Assembly (NCBI GenBank): GCA_965199555.1
Contig: CBDASJ010000012.1
Span: 196,499 to 260,498 of the forward strand
Direction of reading: 5' to 3'
Origin: LMUY01 sp965199555
Lineage (GTDB): Bacteria > Pseudomonadota > Alphaproteobacteria > Acetobacterales > Acetobacteraceae
Length of the DNA: 64,000 bases
The notes under the pieces were generated by a model. That model was not told where the DNA came from. It searched no databases and saw only the letters and a program-made list of their open reading frames with translations. Position 1 is the stretch's first letter. Each line of letters begins with the position of its first letter. Below, one piece after another: positions 16,195 to 23,962 of this stretch. The position numbers and the translations under genes were made by a program.

Positions 16195-16446
16195 ATGAAT
16201 GACCTGCTCGATCGTATGCAAAGGAACCCGGCCGGGGACTGGACCATAAAGGACATCAGAGTCATCTGCCGCCAACATGAAGTTGCATGTGACCCGCCGA
16301 CTGGGGGCGGTGGCCATTACAAGGTCCACCACCGTTCACAGCCGACAATCCTGACGATCCCCTATAACCGTCCGGTCAAACCGGTCTATATACGCGGTTT
16401 GGTAAAGTTCCTCCGGGCAGTAGGAGCAAGCAATGACTCCATCTGA
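16195..16446 (+). CDS. HicA-like toxin (type II toxin-antitoxin)
   Basis: The 83-residue product has the HicA double-stranded RNA-binding-like pattern: an N-terminal helix (MNDLLDRMQR), IKDIRVICRQHEVAC, the catalytic-histidine motif GGGGHYKVHH, a beta strand TILTIPYNRPVKPVYI and the last helix RGLVKFLRAVGA. HicA toxins are ribosome-independent mRNA interferases. The start at 16195 is chosen by family length; an ATG at 16177 would add six residues. The gene overlaps the antitoxin gene by 14 bp, the usual toxin-first HicAB order. Confidence 0.8.
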   Translation: MNDLLDRMQRNPAGDWTIKDIRVICRQHEVACDPPTGGGGHYKVHHRSQPTILTIPYNRPVKPVYIRGLVKFLRAVGASNDSI

Positions 16447-16654
16447 TTATTTGGTGATCGTACAACACCTCACCGCCGCAGATGGTGGCGGGTTTGCTGC
16501 GTATGTGCCCGATCTGCCGGGTTGTATTTCCGATGGTGAGACTCCGGAGGAGGCACAAGCCAACGTGCTCGGGGCCATTGCGGAGTGGATTGCAACTGCG
16601 GAACTGGCCGGGATGGCCGTTCCACTGCCGACTGCGCAGAAGGCGTACGCGTAG
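16433..16654 (+). CDS. HicB-like antitoxin
   Basis: The 73 residues contain the partial RNase H fold of HicB antitoxins: YLVIVQHLTAADGGGFAAYV, then PDLPGCISDGETPEEAQANV and the following helix AIAEWIATAELAG. There is no appended C-terminal DNA-binding domain, so autoregulation may be weak or use another surface. GGGCAGTAGGAGCAAGC precedes the ATG inside the toxin gene, giving a strong internal ribosome site and allowing excess antitoxin. Confidence 0.85.
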   Translation: MTPSDYLVIVQHLTAADGGGFAAYVPDLPGCISDGETPEEAQANVLGAIAEWIATAELAGMAVPLPTAQKAYA

Positions 16655-16905
16655 CGCTTCGCCGTGCTCCGCGTTTCCTTCGTCCCCGCGATCCAATCGC
16701 CCCACACGGGGACCAGCAAAGCTGAAGCAGCGAACCGGGCATGCGCCGCCTGCGGTAAGCGGCGTGCCAGCGTGTGGTAGCTGACTCCCCGCTACCGCAG
16801 CGGTAAGCGGAAGCGTGTGGAGCGCTTGTTCCACCATCGTTTGCCGAACGAGCGTTTGGCTTCCGCTGACGAGACTCGCCGCGTTTCCGAATAGGAGGTA
16901 TCGCC
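16655..16905. repeat. Intergenic region with direct repeats
   Basis: No gene is seen. A composite motif, GCGGTAAGCGG followed 1-6 nt later by AGCGTGTGG, occurs at 16752-16777 and again at 16800-16820. The region ends with the AGGAGGT ribosome site of the next gene. The repeats may be operator-like or the debris of a recombination next to the TA module. Confidence 0.4.
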
Positions 16906-17745
16906 ATGCCCATCATTGCCGTGATCGCACCGGGTGCCATGGGCGCCGGGATCGGCGCGCGCCTGGTGGAGGGCGGGGCGGAGGTTTGGACCGTGTTGGC
17001 TGGCCGCAGCCCGGCGAGTGTCCACCGCGCGGACGCATCCGGCATGCGGGGTGTCGATATGCGGCAGGTCGGCGAGGCCGAGATCATCCTGTCCATCGTG
17101 CCGCCCGGGGAAGCGCTGGGGTTGGCGCGGTCGCTGGTGCCCATGCTGCGCGATGCGGCGCGCAAGCCGCTTTACGCCGACTGCAACGCCGTCAGTCCGC
17201 AAACGGTGCAGGCGGTCGCGGCCGAGCTGGGCACGACCGGCGCCCGGTTCGTGGATGCCGGTATCATCGGCGGGCCGCCGAAGCCGGGCACGCCCGGGCC
17301 GGTGCTCTACACCTCCGGTCCGGACGCGGCCGCGCTGGATGTGCTGGCCCAGCATGGCGTGCGGGTGAGCGACCTGCACGGCCCCGTCGGTGCGGCGTCC
17401 GGGCTGAAGATGAGCTATGCCGGGATCACCAAGGGCCTGACGGCGCTGGCCGCCGCGATGATGCTGGCGGCCACCCGGTTCGGCGCCGCCCCGGCGCTGG
17501 CGGCCGAGCTCGCCGCCAGCCAGCCGGACCTGCTGAAATTCGCCACCCGTTCCGTGCCGGACATGTATCCGAAGGCGTATCGCTGGGTCGCCGAGATGCA
17601 GGAAATCGCGGCGTTCGCTGGCGAGGACGTGGCGGCGCGCGACCTCTACACCGCCATGGCCGCGTTCTACGAGCGGCTGGCGCAGGACGCGGCCGGGCCA
17701 AGGCAGGAGGTTGGCGCGCTCGACGGCTTCCTTGGGCGATCCTGA
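16906..17745 (+). CDS. NAD(P)-binding oxidoreductase with DUF1932 C-terminus
   Basis: This 279-residue protein belongs to the 6-phosphogluconate/3-hydroxyisobutyrate dehydrogenase superfamily. The N-terminal Rossmann motif is IAPGAMGAGIG; DAGIIGGPPKPGTPGPVLY marks the middle, and the C-terminal all-helical half (from LKMSYAGITKGLTAL) matches DUF1932. Substrates of this subgroup are mostly unassigned beta-hydroxyacids. A strong AGGAGGT precedes the ATG. It is not in an obvious operon. Confidence 0.85.
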   Translation: MPIIAVIAPGAMGAGIGARLVEGGAEVWTVLAGRSPASVHRADASGMRGVDMRQVGEAEIILSIVPPGEALGLARSLVPMLRDAARKPLYADCNAVSPQTVQAVAAELGTTGARFVDAGIIGGPPKPGTPGPVLYTSGPDAAALDVLAQHGVRVSDLHGPVGAASGLKMSYAGITKGLTALAAAMMLAATRFGAAPALAAELAASQPDLLKFATRSVPDMYPKAYRWVAEMQEIAAFAGEDVAARDLYTAMAAFYERLAQDAAGPRQEVGALDGFLGRS

Positions 17746-17790
17746 GCGATCTTGGCAGGGGGCACTGGGAGCGCTACAGAGCATGCGTGT

Positions 17791-18092
17791 GTCCGCGTAG
17801 CTCAGCAGGATAGAGCACAGGATTCCTGATTAGCCGTAATTGGGCGTCGCGCATGGAAACGGTGCGGCGGAACCGCTCAAAGTCGGGGAACGCTACGGTG
17901 CGCGTGCACCTTGCCGATCCCGAGCCAAGCCCGTGCCGAAAGGCCGGGAAGGTGTAGAGACTGGATGGGTGGCGCCTAAGGGCTTCGGCCTAGGGTGAAG
18001 GGACAGTCCAGACCACGAACGCCCGGTGGGCGGCGGCGAAAGCCGAAGTGGTATGAATCCTGGGGCCGTGGGTTCGAATCCCGCCGCGGACA
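17791..18092 (+). tRNA. tRNA-Arg (CCU) split by a group I intron
   Basis: The 5' exon is 17791-17827 and the 3' exon 18056-18092. The acceptor stem GTCCGCG/CGCGGAC pairs perfectly; the joined anticodon arm is CAGGA-TTCCTAA-TCCTG with anticodon CCT and U33; the T arm is GTGGG/CCCGC around TTCGAAT. CCA is not encoded. The tRNA would be functional only after removal of the 228-nt intron between anticodon base 36 and base 37. This reads the rare AGG arginine codon. Exon boundaries follow from restoring a 17-nt anticodon arm. Confidence 0.93.
17828..18055 (+). ncRNA. Self-splicing group I intron in tRNA-Arg(CCU)
   Basis: P1 is a continuous helix: exon CCT plus intron GATTA (17825-17832) pair with TAATTGGG (17837-17844) around a GCCG loop, placing the required U-G wobble at the 5' splice site. 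The P7 strands GACTG (17959-17963) and CAGTC (18004-18008) form the guanosine site. P8 is CCTAAGGGC-TTCG-GCCTAGG (17975-17994). The intron ends with the terminal G at 18055. It has no open frame for a homing endonuclease. Size and site resemble the known alphaproteobacterial tRNA-Arg(CCU) introns, such as that of Agrobacterium. Confidence 0.92.
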
Positions 18093-18112
18093 TGCTTTGG
18101 CGGTGCCGGCCG

Positions 18113-18511
18113 TCAGTGCCCGGACGCCGAAACGCGCAACGTCGCCCGCCCGGCCAAGACGTCTGCCGCCCGGGACACGTCGTTCGCCTTCAGGTTCATG
18201 CAGGTCGTCATCGCGGCGTATTTGAAGTCTGCCAAGGCCAGGGCTTCCCCCTCACTGATCGCGGCTACCGCGTAGGATCGGTCCCAGGGGGCGGTGGCGC
18301 CGACGCGCCGGGCCATGACGTCCTCGAACGCCGGGCGGTCCAGGCGGGCGGGCAGCCTTTGGCACAGCATGGCCAGTTTCACGGCGGTGACGGCTTCAAC
18401 CATCTTGGGACGGCCTTCGACCAGCCAGTCGGACACGTGATCCTTGTCGGCAGCGGCAGGGGTCAACATCGCGACGCTTAGCAGAAAGGCCAATGCTGCC
18501 ACCCGTGCCAT
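18113..18511 (-). CDS. Secreted hypothetical protein (132 aa)
   Basis: No family is recognised. Residues 1-21 form a signal peptide (MARVAALAFLLSVAMLTPAAA). The mature part is largely helical, has two cysteines (C50 in LAMLCQRLP and about C105 in AMTTCMNLK) that could form one disulfide, and shows no enzymatic motif. It is monocistronic, between the intron-containing tRNA and ilvE. Confidence 0.7.
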   Translation of the reverse strand: MARVAALAFLLSVAMLTPAAADKDHVSDWLVEGRPKMVEAVTAVKLAMLCQRLPARLDRPAFEDVMARRVGATAPWDRSYAVAAISEGEALALADFKYAAMTTCMNLKANDVSRAADVLAGRATLRVSASGH

Positions 18512-18601
18512 GGACCCACGCCCTCAGCTACCCACCATCTGCTTCGAGGTTGAACCGAAACGTTTAACCAGGGGTTAACGGCGCGTGCCGCGGAGACTGC
18601 C

Positions 18602-19681
18602 TTACTCCGCCTTGGGGATCGCCGCCGTCCAGGCATGCGGGTCGTTGGTGGTGCCGTATTGGATTGCGGTGATCGCGTCGTACAACCGCTGGGTCAGGTC
18701 GCCGATCGCGCCGCCGTTGATCGTCATCCGGGTGTCGCCGTAGCCGAGTTCGCCCACCGGCGACACCACCGCGGCGGTGCCGGTGCCCCACATCTCGGTC
18801 AGCCGGCCTTGCTTGTGGGCCTCGACCACCTCGTGGATGGAGATCGCCCGTTCCTCTGCCGGCACGCCCCAATCGCGCAGCAATTGCAGGACGGAGTCGC
18901 GGGTGATGCCATCCAGGATGGTGCCGTTGGTCAGCGGCGGCGTGACCACGGTGTCGCCCAGGCGCAGCATGATGTTCATGGTGCCCACCTCGTCCAGGAA
19001 CTCCCGCCGGCGGCCGTCCAGCCACAGCACCTGGGTGTAGCCCTGCTTTTCCGCTTCGCGCGCCGCATACAGGCTGGCGGCGTAGTTGCCCGCCGTCTTG
19101 GCCGCGCCCAGGCCGCCCGGCACCGCCCGCACGTGCTGGTCGGTGGCCAGGATCTTCACCGGGTTGAGCCCCTCCTTGTAGTAGGCGCCGACCGGGCTGA
19201 GGATCACGTAGTACAAATAGCGGTGCGACGGGTGCACCCCCAGGAAGGTCTCGGTCGCGATCACCGTCGGCCGGATATAAAGCGCCGTGCCGCGCTTGGA
19301 CGGCACCCAGGCCTGGTCCACCTCCACCAGGGCGCGGATGGACTGCTCCACCACCACCGGGTCGAGCGGCGGGATGCACAGCAGGTCGCAGGATCGGTTC
19401 AGCCGGGCGGCATGCTTGTCGCCGCGGAAGATGCGCACCTGGCCATCGGCGCCGCGAAACGCCTTCAGCCCGTCGAACACCGCCTGCGCGTAGTGCAGCA
19501 CGCAGCAGGCCGGGTCCATCGTGAAGGGCGCGTAGGGAACGATGCGGCCGTTATGCCAGCCCCGGTCCGTCTCGTACTCCATCATGAACATGTGGTCGGT
19601 GAACACCTCGCCGAAGCGGAGCGTGTCGTCGGCCGGGCGTGCCTTGGGGGTCGTGGTGCGCGTGACCGGGAAGCTGTGCAT
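18602..19681 (-). CDS. ilvE: Branched-chain amino acid aminotransferase
   Basis: This fold-type IV PLP enzyme (359 aa) makes the last step of Leu/Ile/Val synthesis. It shows LHYAQAVFDGLKAFRG, the substrate-loop residues RIFRGDKHAARLNRS, the catalytic-lysine segment AAKTAGNYAASLYA and the PLP-phosphate region EMWGTGTAAVVSPVGEL. The length and order match the BCAT group II type. The ATG at 19681 has GGAG 7 nt upstream; longer in-frame extensions to 19798 have no support. Confidence 0.94.
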   Translation of the reverse strand: MHSFPVTRTTTPKARPADDTLRFGEVFTDHMFMMEYETDRGWHNGRIVPYAPFTMDPACCVLHYAQAVFDGLKAFRGADGQVRIFRGDKHAARLNRSCDLLCIPPLDPVVVEQSIRALVEVDQAWVPSKRGTALYIRPTVIATETFLGVHPSHRYLYYVILSPVGAYYKEGLNPVKILATDQHVRAVPGGLGAAKTAGNYAASLYAAREAEKQGYTQVLWLDGRRREFLDEVGTMNIMLRLGDTVVTPPLTNGTILDGITRDSVLQLLRDWGVPAEERAISIHEVVEAHKQGRLTEMWGTGTAAVVSPVGELGYGDTRMTINGGAIGDLTQRLYDAITAIQYGTTNDPHAWTAAIPKAE

Positions 19682-19941
19682 GCGGCGTCTCCAAGCGGGC
19701 TCGATAAGGATGGGGGTGGCCGAGGGCGGAGCGTCCCTGGGCCGGCCCGGCGCGACCCGACGGCCGACGATCATGAACCAGGCAGCCGCCGCCGACAATC
19801 GCCGGTGCCATGCCGAGAACGCCCCGGCCTATGCGTTGTGCTGCCGCTCGTGCAGGGTTATGCCGCGTCTGCATACCGAGCTGCCGATACGCACCCACGC
19901 GAGGCGTCCCACCGGTTACGAATGATCAAGAGGAGACACGC

Positions 19942-20772
19942 ATGCGCTTGATGAGCTTCGAGTTTGAGAACAAGGCGTCCTGGGGCGTCGTGGACGGCGA
20001 CTCCGTCGTGGACCTCGGCAGCAAGGCGCCCAGCCTGCGCGCCGCGCTGCCGCAGCTTGCCCAGCTCGGCGCCGCCACCTCCGGCCAGCCGCGGCATGCG
20101 CTGTCCGCGGTGACGTTCCTGCCGGTGATCCCCGACCCGGAGAAGATCATCTGCATCGGCCTGAATTACCTGACCCATATCCTGGAAGGGGGCCGCGAGC
20201 CGCCGAAGCAGCCGACCATCTTCACCCGCTGGGCCAACAGCCAGGTCGGCCACGGCCAGCCCATCCTGCGCCCCAAGGTGTCGGAGACGCTGGATTTCGA
20301 GGGCGAGCTGGCCGTCGTCGTTGGCAAGAAATGCCGCCACGTGACGGAAGCGGACGCGATGTCGGTGGTCGCCGGCTATAGCTGCTACAATGACGGCTCG
20401 ATCCGTGAGTGGCAGCGCCACAGCACCCAGTTTGGCCCGGGCAAGAACTTCCCGGCGACAGGTGGCTTCGGCCCCTATCTGGTGACGCCAGACGAGGTGG
20501 GCGACGTCGCCTCCGCCAGCCTGGTGACCCGGTTGAACGGGGAAGAGGTGCAGCGGGCCACGATCGACGACCTGGTGTTCACCATCCCGAAGCTGATCCA
20601 GTACTGCTCCACCTTCACGGAGCTGATGCCCGGCGACGTGATCATCACCGGCACGACGGGAGGCGTCGGAGCGTACCGCACGCCGCCGCTGTGGATGAAG
20701 CCGGGCGACACCGTCGAGGTGGAGATCACCGGCGTCGGCACGCTGCGCAACCCGGTGGCGCAGGAGGCCTGA
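19942..20772 (+). CDS. Fumarylacetoacetate hydrolase-family protein
   Basis: The 276-residue protein has the FAH fold: KIICIGLNYLTHI, the metal ligands in LDFEGELAVVVGKK, and the C-terminal PGDVIITGTTGGVGAYRTPP, WMKPGDTVEVEI. Family members hydrolyse C-C bonds of diketo acids or isomerise 2-oxo-hept-ene-dioates in aromatic breakdown; the exact substrate cannot be read. The ATG at 19942 is preceded by AAGAGGAGA. It is divergent from ilvE across a 260-bp region in which I see no other gene. Confidence 0.87.
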   Translation: MRLMSFEFENKASWGVVDGDSVVDLGSKAPSLRAALPQLAQLGAATSGQPRHALSAVTFLPVIPDPEKIICIGLNYLTHILEGGREPPKQPTIFTRWANSQVGHGQPILRPKVSETLDFEGELAVVVGKKCRHVTEADAMSVVAGYSCYNDGSIREWQRHSTQFGPGKNFPATGGFGPYLVTPDEVGDVASASLVTRLNGEEVQRATIDDLVFTIPKLIQYCSTFTELMPGDVIITGTTGGVGAYRTPPLWMKPGDTVEVEITGVGTLRNPVAQEA

Positions 20773-20779
20773 GAAACAA

Positions 20780-20807
20780 CGGCCGTGTCCCGCACGGGGC
20801 GCGGCCG
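20780..20807. terminator. GC-rich hairpin between convergent genes
   Basis: CGGCCG at both ends brackets an inner CCCG-CA-CGGG stem. There is no T-run, so termination is only a suggestion based on its place between two converging genes. Confidence 0.4.
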
Positions 20808-20812
20808 CCAGG

Positions 20813-22066
20813 CTACGGGCGAAGCTCCGGCACCTTCATGAACACCCACACCAGGTTGATCGTCAGCAGCGTGGCGGTCACCAGGAACACCCAGTTGAGG
20901 CCGGCCGTGGCCGCGATCAGCCCGCCGGAAAGCGGGCCCACCGAGCCGCCGAGGAACATCGCGGACGCGGTGACGCCGTAGACCAGGCCGCGATCGCCGG
21001 GCGCGGCCAGCCGGCCCACCAGGGCGTTGGCCGTCGGCAGGATGCCGCCCACGAACAGCCCGAGCCCGAAGCGCGCCACGACAAAGGCCCAGTAGCTGCC
21101 CACGAAGGCCTGCGGTGCACTGGCCAGCGCCGCCCCGCCTAGGCAGATCAGCAGCACCCGGCGGTAGCCGATGACGTCGCTCCGCCGCCCAAGGAAGGGC
21201 GACGCGATCAGGTCCGCCACGCCCGTGATGGAAAAGGCGATGCCGCCCAGCGTCGCCAGGTCCGGCCGCGGGCCGGTCAGGTGCGCCACGTAAAGCGTCA
21301 CCACTGGCTGCACCGCCTGCACCGCGAACTGGGCGAGCAGCAAGACCACGAACAACGGCAGCAACCCGGGCGAACGCGACAGGATGGCGAAGCTCCGCCC
21401 CGGGGACAGCGCGCGGCTGCCGGCCGCCGGCGGCTTGTAGTTTTCCCGCACCAGCCGCAGCGCGGCCACGCCGCACACCAGGCACACGACGGAAGTGAAC
21501 ATGAAGGGCGCGCGGTAGCTGCCGGTCAGGTCGGCGATGGCGCCGCCCACCAGCGGCCCGATCAACGTGCCCACCAACTGGCCGGTGCTGAGCCAGCCAA
21601 GCGCGTAGCCGATGCGCCCCGGCGGCACCTGGCTGGCAATCAGGGTGATGGCGGCGGCGTTGAACCCGGCGAACGCCCCCATCAGCGCCCGCAGCCCGAG
21701 CAGCTGCCACGGCGTTTGCACCACGCTCATCAACGCCATGAACAGGCAGATCGCGAAGCAGGAGCGCAGCACCATCAGCTTGCGCCCTCGTCGGTCCGCC
21801 ACCCTGCCCCAGAACGGTGACACGAAGGCGGCGATGAACGGCGTGACGGAGGCCAGCCCGCCCGCCCAAACGTCGATCGCCGCGGGGTCGTGCACGCCCA
21901 GCACCGGCAGGAAGAACGGCATGATGGGGCTCAGCACGGTGAACCCCACGTTCATGCCGAGCTGGATGCCGATCATCACCGTCAGCGTCCGTTTCCAGGT
22001 GGGCGACACCCCGGCGTCCTCGGCGGGCTCGGTGCCGGTCGGGTCGGGCTGCATGGCGGCTGTCAT
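20813..22066 (-). CDS. MFS transporter (DHA1-type drug efflux)
   Basis: The 417-residue protein has twelve predicted membrane helices and the major facilitator loop 2-3 motif GRVADRRGRKLMVLRS, with the drug-proton antiporter motif C-like GPLVGGAIADLTG in helix 5. A second-half copy of the loop motif reads GRRSDVIGYRRVLL. This fits proton-driven efflux of small amphipathic compounds. The ATG at 22066 has only a weak ribosome site; ATG 22054 is the alternative. It is divergent from the TIM-barrel gene. Confidence 0.88.
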   Translation of the reverse strand: MTAAMQPDPTGTEPAEDAGVSPTWKRTLTVMIGIQLGMNVGFTVLSPIMPFFLPVLGVHDPAAIDVWAGGLASVTPFIAAFVSPFWGRVADRRGRKLMVLRSCFAICLFMALMSVVQTPWQLLGLRALMGAFAGFNAAAITLIASQVPPGRIGYALGWLSTGQLVGTLIGPLVGGAIADLTGSYRAPFMFTSVVCLVCGVAALRLVRENYKPPAAGSRALSPGRSFAILSRSPGLLPLFVVLLLAQFAVQAVQPVVTLYVAHLTGPRPDLATLGGIAFSITGVADLIASPFLGRRSDVIGYRRVLLICLGGAALASAPQAFVGSYWAFVVARFGLGLFVGGILPTANALVGRLAAPGDRGLVYGVTASAMFLGGSVGPLSGGLIAATAGLNWVFLVTATLLTINLVWVFMKVPELRP

Positions 22067-22220
22067 TCCGCCACGAATCGGCCGCACGCCGTCGATTGTA
22101 AACCCATTCCCCGCCGCGGCGGGCTTCCCCGGCTTGACGTGCCGCTTCCGCAACCGCACCACGCGGCTTCGTTGCTGGCGCGCTCCAGTGACGCGCAGCC
22201 GGCAGCAGGGGGACCACGCG

Positions 22221-23195
22221 ATGATGGAAGCGGCGATGATCTGGAACGAGCCGAACAACAAGTCCCACTGGGACTCGGAGTCGGACCCGGACTGGGCGAT
22301 CTTCGCGCGCATGACCTCGCTGGCCGGGCAAGCCATCGCGGCGGAAGCGCCGGGCCTGCCGCGCGTGCTGGGCGGGATGTCGCCGATCGATCCGGGCTTC
22401 CTGACCCGCTTGTCCGAGCATGGCGCCTTGTCGCATCTGGACGCCGTGGCGGTGCACGGCTTCCCGCTCGACTGGAACCACTGGTTGATCGACGAGTGGC
22501 CCGAGAAGCTGAAGCTCATCGGCGACAGCACGGACCTGCCGGTCTGGGTGTCCGAGGTGGGCGTGTCCACCTTCGGGGCGGAGGAAGTGCAAAGCTGGGG
22601 ACTGCGCCGCAGCTTCGAGCTGCTGCGCGGCCGCGCCCCTCGCATCCACTGGTACAGCCTGTTCGACCTGCCATCCGCCTGGCCCGCCACCACCCGGCAT
22701 CGGGAAGCCGAGGGGTCGTCGTACTACCGGCACTTCCACATGGGCCTGGTGGACGAGCACGGCCGCCCCAAGCTCGCGGCGCGCACCTTCCACGAGTTCG
22801 CGCCGGAGCTGGGGCTGTGCCAATGGTTCCATTTTGAGGACCATCGGCTGGACGACGCCGTGCGCCGCATGAAGGATTTCGGCGTCACCTACCTGCGTAC
22901 CGGGCTGAGCTGGGCGGATTCCTTCCGCCCGGGCGCGCTGGCATGGTTCGACCGCCAGATGCAGGCGTTGGAGGATTTCCGGGTGACCGTGACGTTCTGC
23001 TTCACGCCCGAACACCGGGCGGTGTGGCCGCACCATTCCGCCCCGCCGCAGGAGCCGGCCGAGTTTGCCGAGTTCTGTGCCGCCATGACCCGGCGGTACG
23101 CGCCCGGCCGGGCCGACACCCCCGCCCCGCCGCCGCCCCGCCAGGCGGAAGCCCCCGACGCGTTCGAGGAGGCGGCCGCCGTCAGCGGGAAATGA
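22221..23195 (+). CDS. Glycoside hydrolase-like TIM-barrel protein with permuted order
   Basis: Residues 1-200 look like strands beta4 to beta8 of a clan-A glycosidase: MIWNEPNN carries the acid/base Glu (E10) and VWVSEVGVST the nucleophile (E112). Residues 200-300 look like the beta1-beta3 start of such a barrel (VTYLRTGLSWADSF, VTVTFCFTPEH, AEFCAAMTRRYAPG), which normally precedes NEP. The sequence therefore reads as a circular permutation, or as a fusion of two partial barrels. A disordered proline-rich tail follows. No signal peptide is present, so it is probably cytoplasmic. The start has GGGGGA 7 nt upstream, and the intergenic region holds no missing N-terminal half. It opens the sugar cluster. 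Confidence 0.65.
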   Translation: MMEAAMIWNEPNNKSHWDSESDPDWAIFARMTSLAGQAIAAEAPGLPRVLGGMSPIDPGFLTRLSEHGALSHLDAVAVHGFPLDWNHWLIDEWPEKLKLIGDSTDLPVWVSEVGVSTFGAEEVQSWGLRRSFELLRGRAPRIHWYSLFDLPSAWPATTRHREAEGSSYYRHFHMGLVDEHGRPKLAARTFHEFAPELGLCQWFHFEDHRLDDAVRRMKDFGVTYLRTGLSWADSFRPGALAWFDRQMQALEDFRVTVTFCFTPEHRAVWPHHSAPPQEPAEFAEFCAAMTRRYAPGRADTPAPPPPRQAEAPDAFEEAAAVSGK

Positions 23196-23200
23196 CGGGG

Positions 23201-23962
23201 CTACGGCTGGGCGGTGACGACCTCCAGGCGGTCGGCGGCTGAGATGGCGGCCGGGGTGCAGCGGCAGACATAGACCTCGTCTTCCGGCCGCTCGAGGATC
23301 TCGAACCCGGCGCTGCGCAGCATGGCCTGCACGCAGGCGGCGTTGGGCGCCCACCAATTGGTCGGGTCGTTGGCGTAGCGATGTTCGATGAAATGCATCT
23401 TGGGGTAGGCCGCCGCGTCGAAATGCGCCGTTTCGGCGAAGTCGTAATCCGGCTGCACCGGGGCTGCGTCGTTGGCGCCGCGCTGCATGCTTTGGAACAC
23501 CAGCAGGTCCTTGGCGACATGCGTGCGGATCAGGTCCAGCGCCAGCAGCGGATGGCGAAGGTGGTAAAGCACGCCCATGAACAGCACCACGTCGAACCGC
23601 TCGCCCAGCCGGGCCACGTCGTAGACGGAATGGTTGCGGAACTCGATCTCCAGCCCCGACACCTCGGCGGCGAACCGCGCCTGGGCGAGGTAGCGTTCGT
23701 CCGAGTCGATGCCGACTACCCGGTCCGCGCCCCGCCGCTTCATTTCCAGCGAGTAGAACCCGCCGTTGCAGCCGATATCCAGCACGCTGCGCCCGGACAG
23801 GTCGGCCGGGATGGCGTGGCGGAAGCTTTCCCATTTCACGTTGGGGTAGTCGAACAGGAAGTGGTCGGGTGCGGTGCGGACGCCGCCCAGATCGATGTTG
23901 TGGAACCAATCCCCCAACCCGGCCAGCCGCCGGCGGATTTCATCCTGCGACCATTGGCTCAT
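23201..23962 (-). CDS. Class I SAM-dependent methyltransferase (CmoB/TIGR04290-like)
   Basis: The 253-residue enzyme shows a classical SAM site, SVLDIGCNGGFYSLEMKRRG, followed by VVGIDSDERYLAQARF, FDVVLFMGVLYHLRHP, and a late NWWAPNAACVQAMLRSAGF. This order resembles the carboxy-SAM tRNA methyltransferase CmoB and the TIGR04290 methyltransferases found beside glycan genes; the latter assignment is from memory. The ATG overlaps the stop of the phosphatase gene by 4 bp, so the two form a unit. In this context a sugar or lipid O-methylation is more likely than tRNA modification. Confidence 0.8.
   Translation of the reverse strand: MSQWSQDEIRRRLAGLGDWFHNIDLGGVRTAPDHFLFDYPNVKWESFRHAIPADLSGRSVLDIGCNGGFYSLEMKRRGADRVVGIDSDERYLAQARFAAEVSGLEIEFRNHSVYDVARLGERFDVVLFMGVLYHLRHPLLALDLIRTHVAKDLLVFQSMQRGANDAAPVQPDYDFAETAHFDAAAYPKMHFIEHRYANDPTNWWAPNAACVQAMLRSAGFEILERPEDEVYVCRCTPAAISAADRLEVVTAQP

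Noticed and set aside
15988..16654. tRNA-Ala as an attachment site of an integrated element
   Set aside because: No integrase gene follows and I saw no duplicate of the tRNA 3' end downstream, so only proximity of the TA module supports it.
17893..18093. A 66-codon minus-strand frame across the tRNA-Arg intron
   Set aside because: It is antisense to conserved ribozyme core elements and has no ribosome site, so it is not a homing endonuclease.
20475..23909. A 1,144-codon open frame on the minus strand
   Set aside because: It crosses an FAH hydrolase, an MFS transporter, a glycosidase-like gene and a methyltransferase gene in wrong frames; long stop-free shadows are expected at about 70 % GC, and no family pattern is seen in it.
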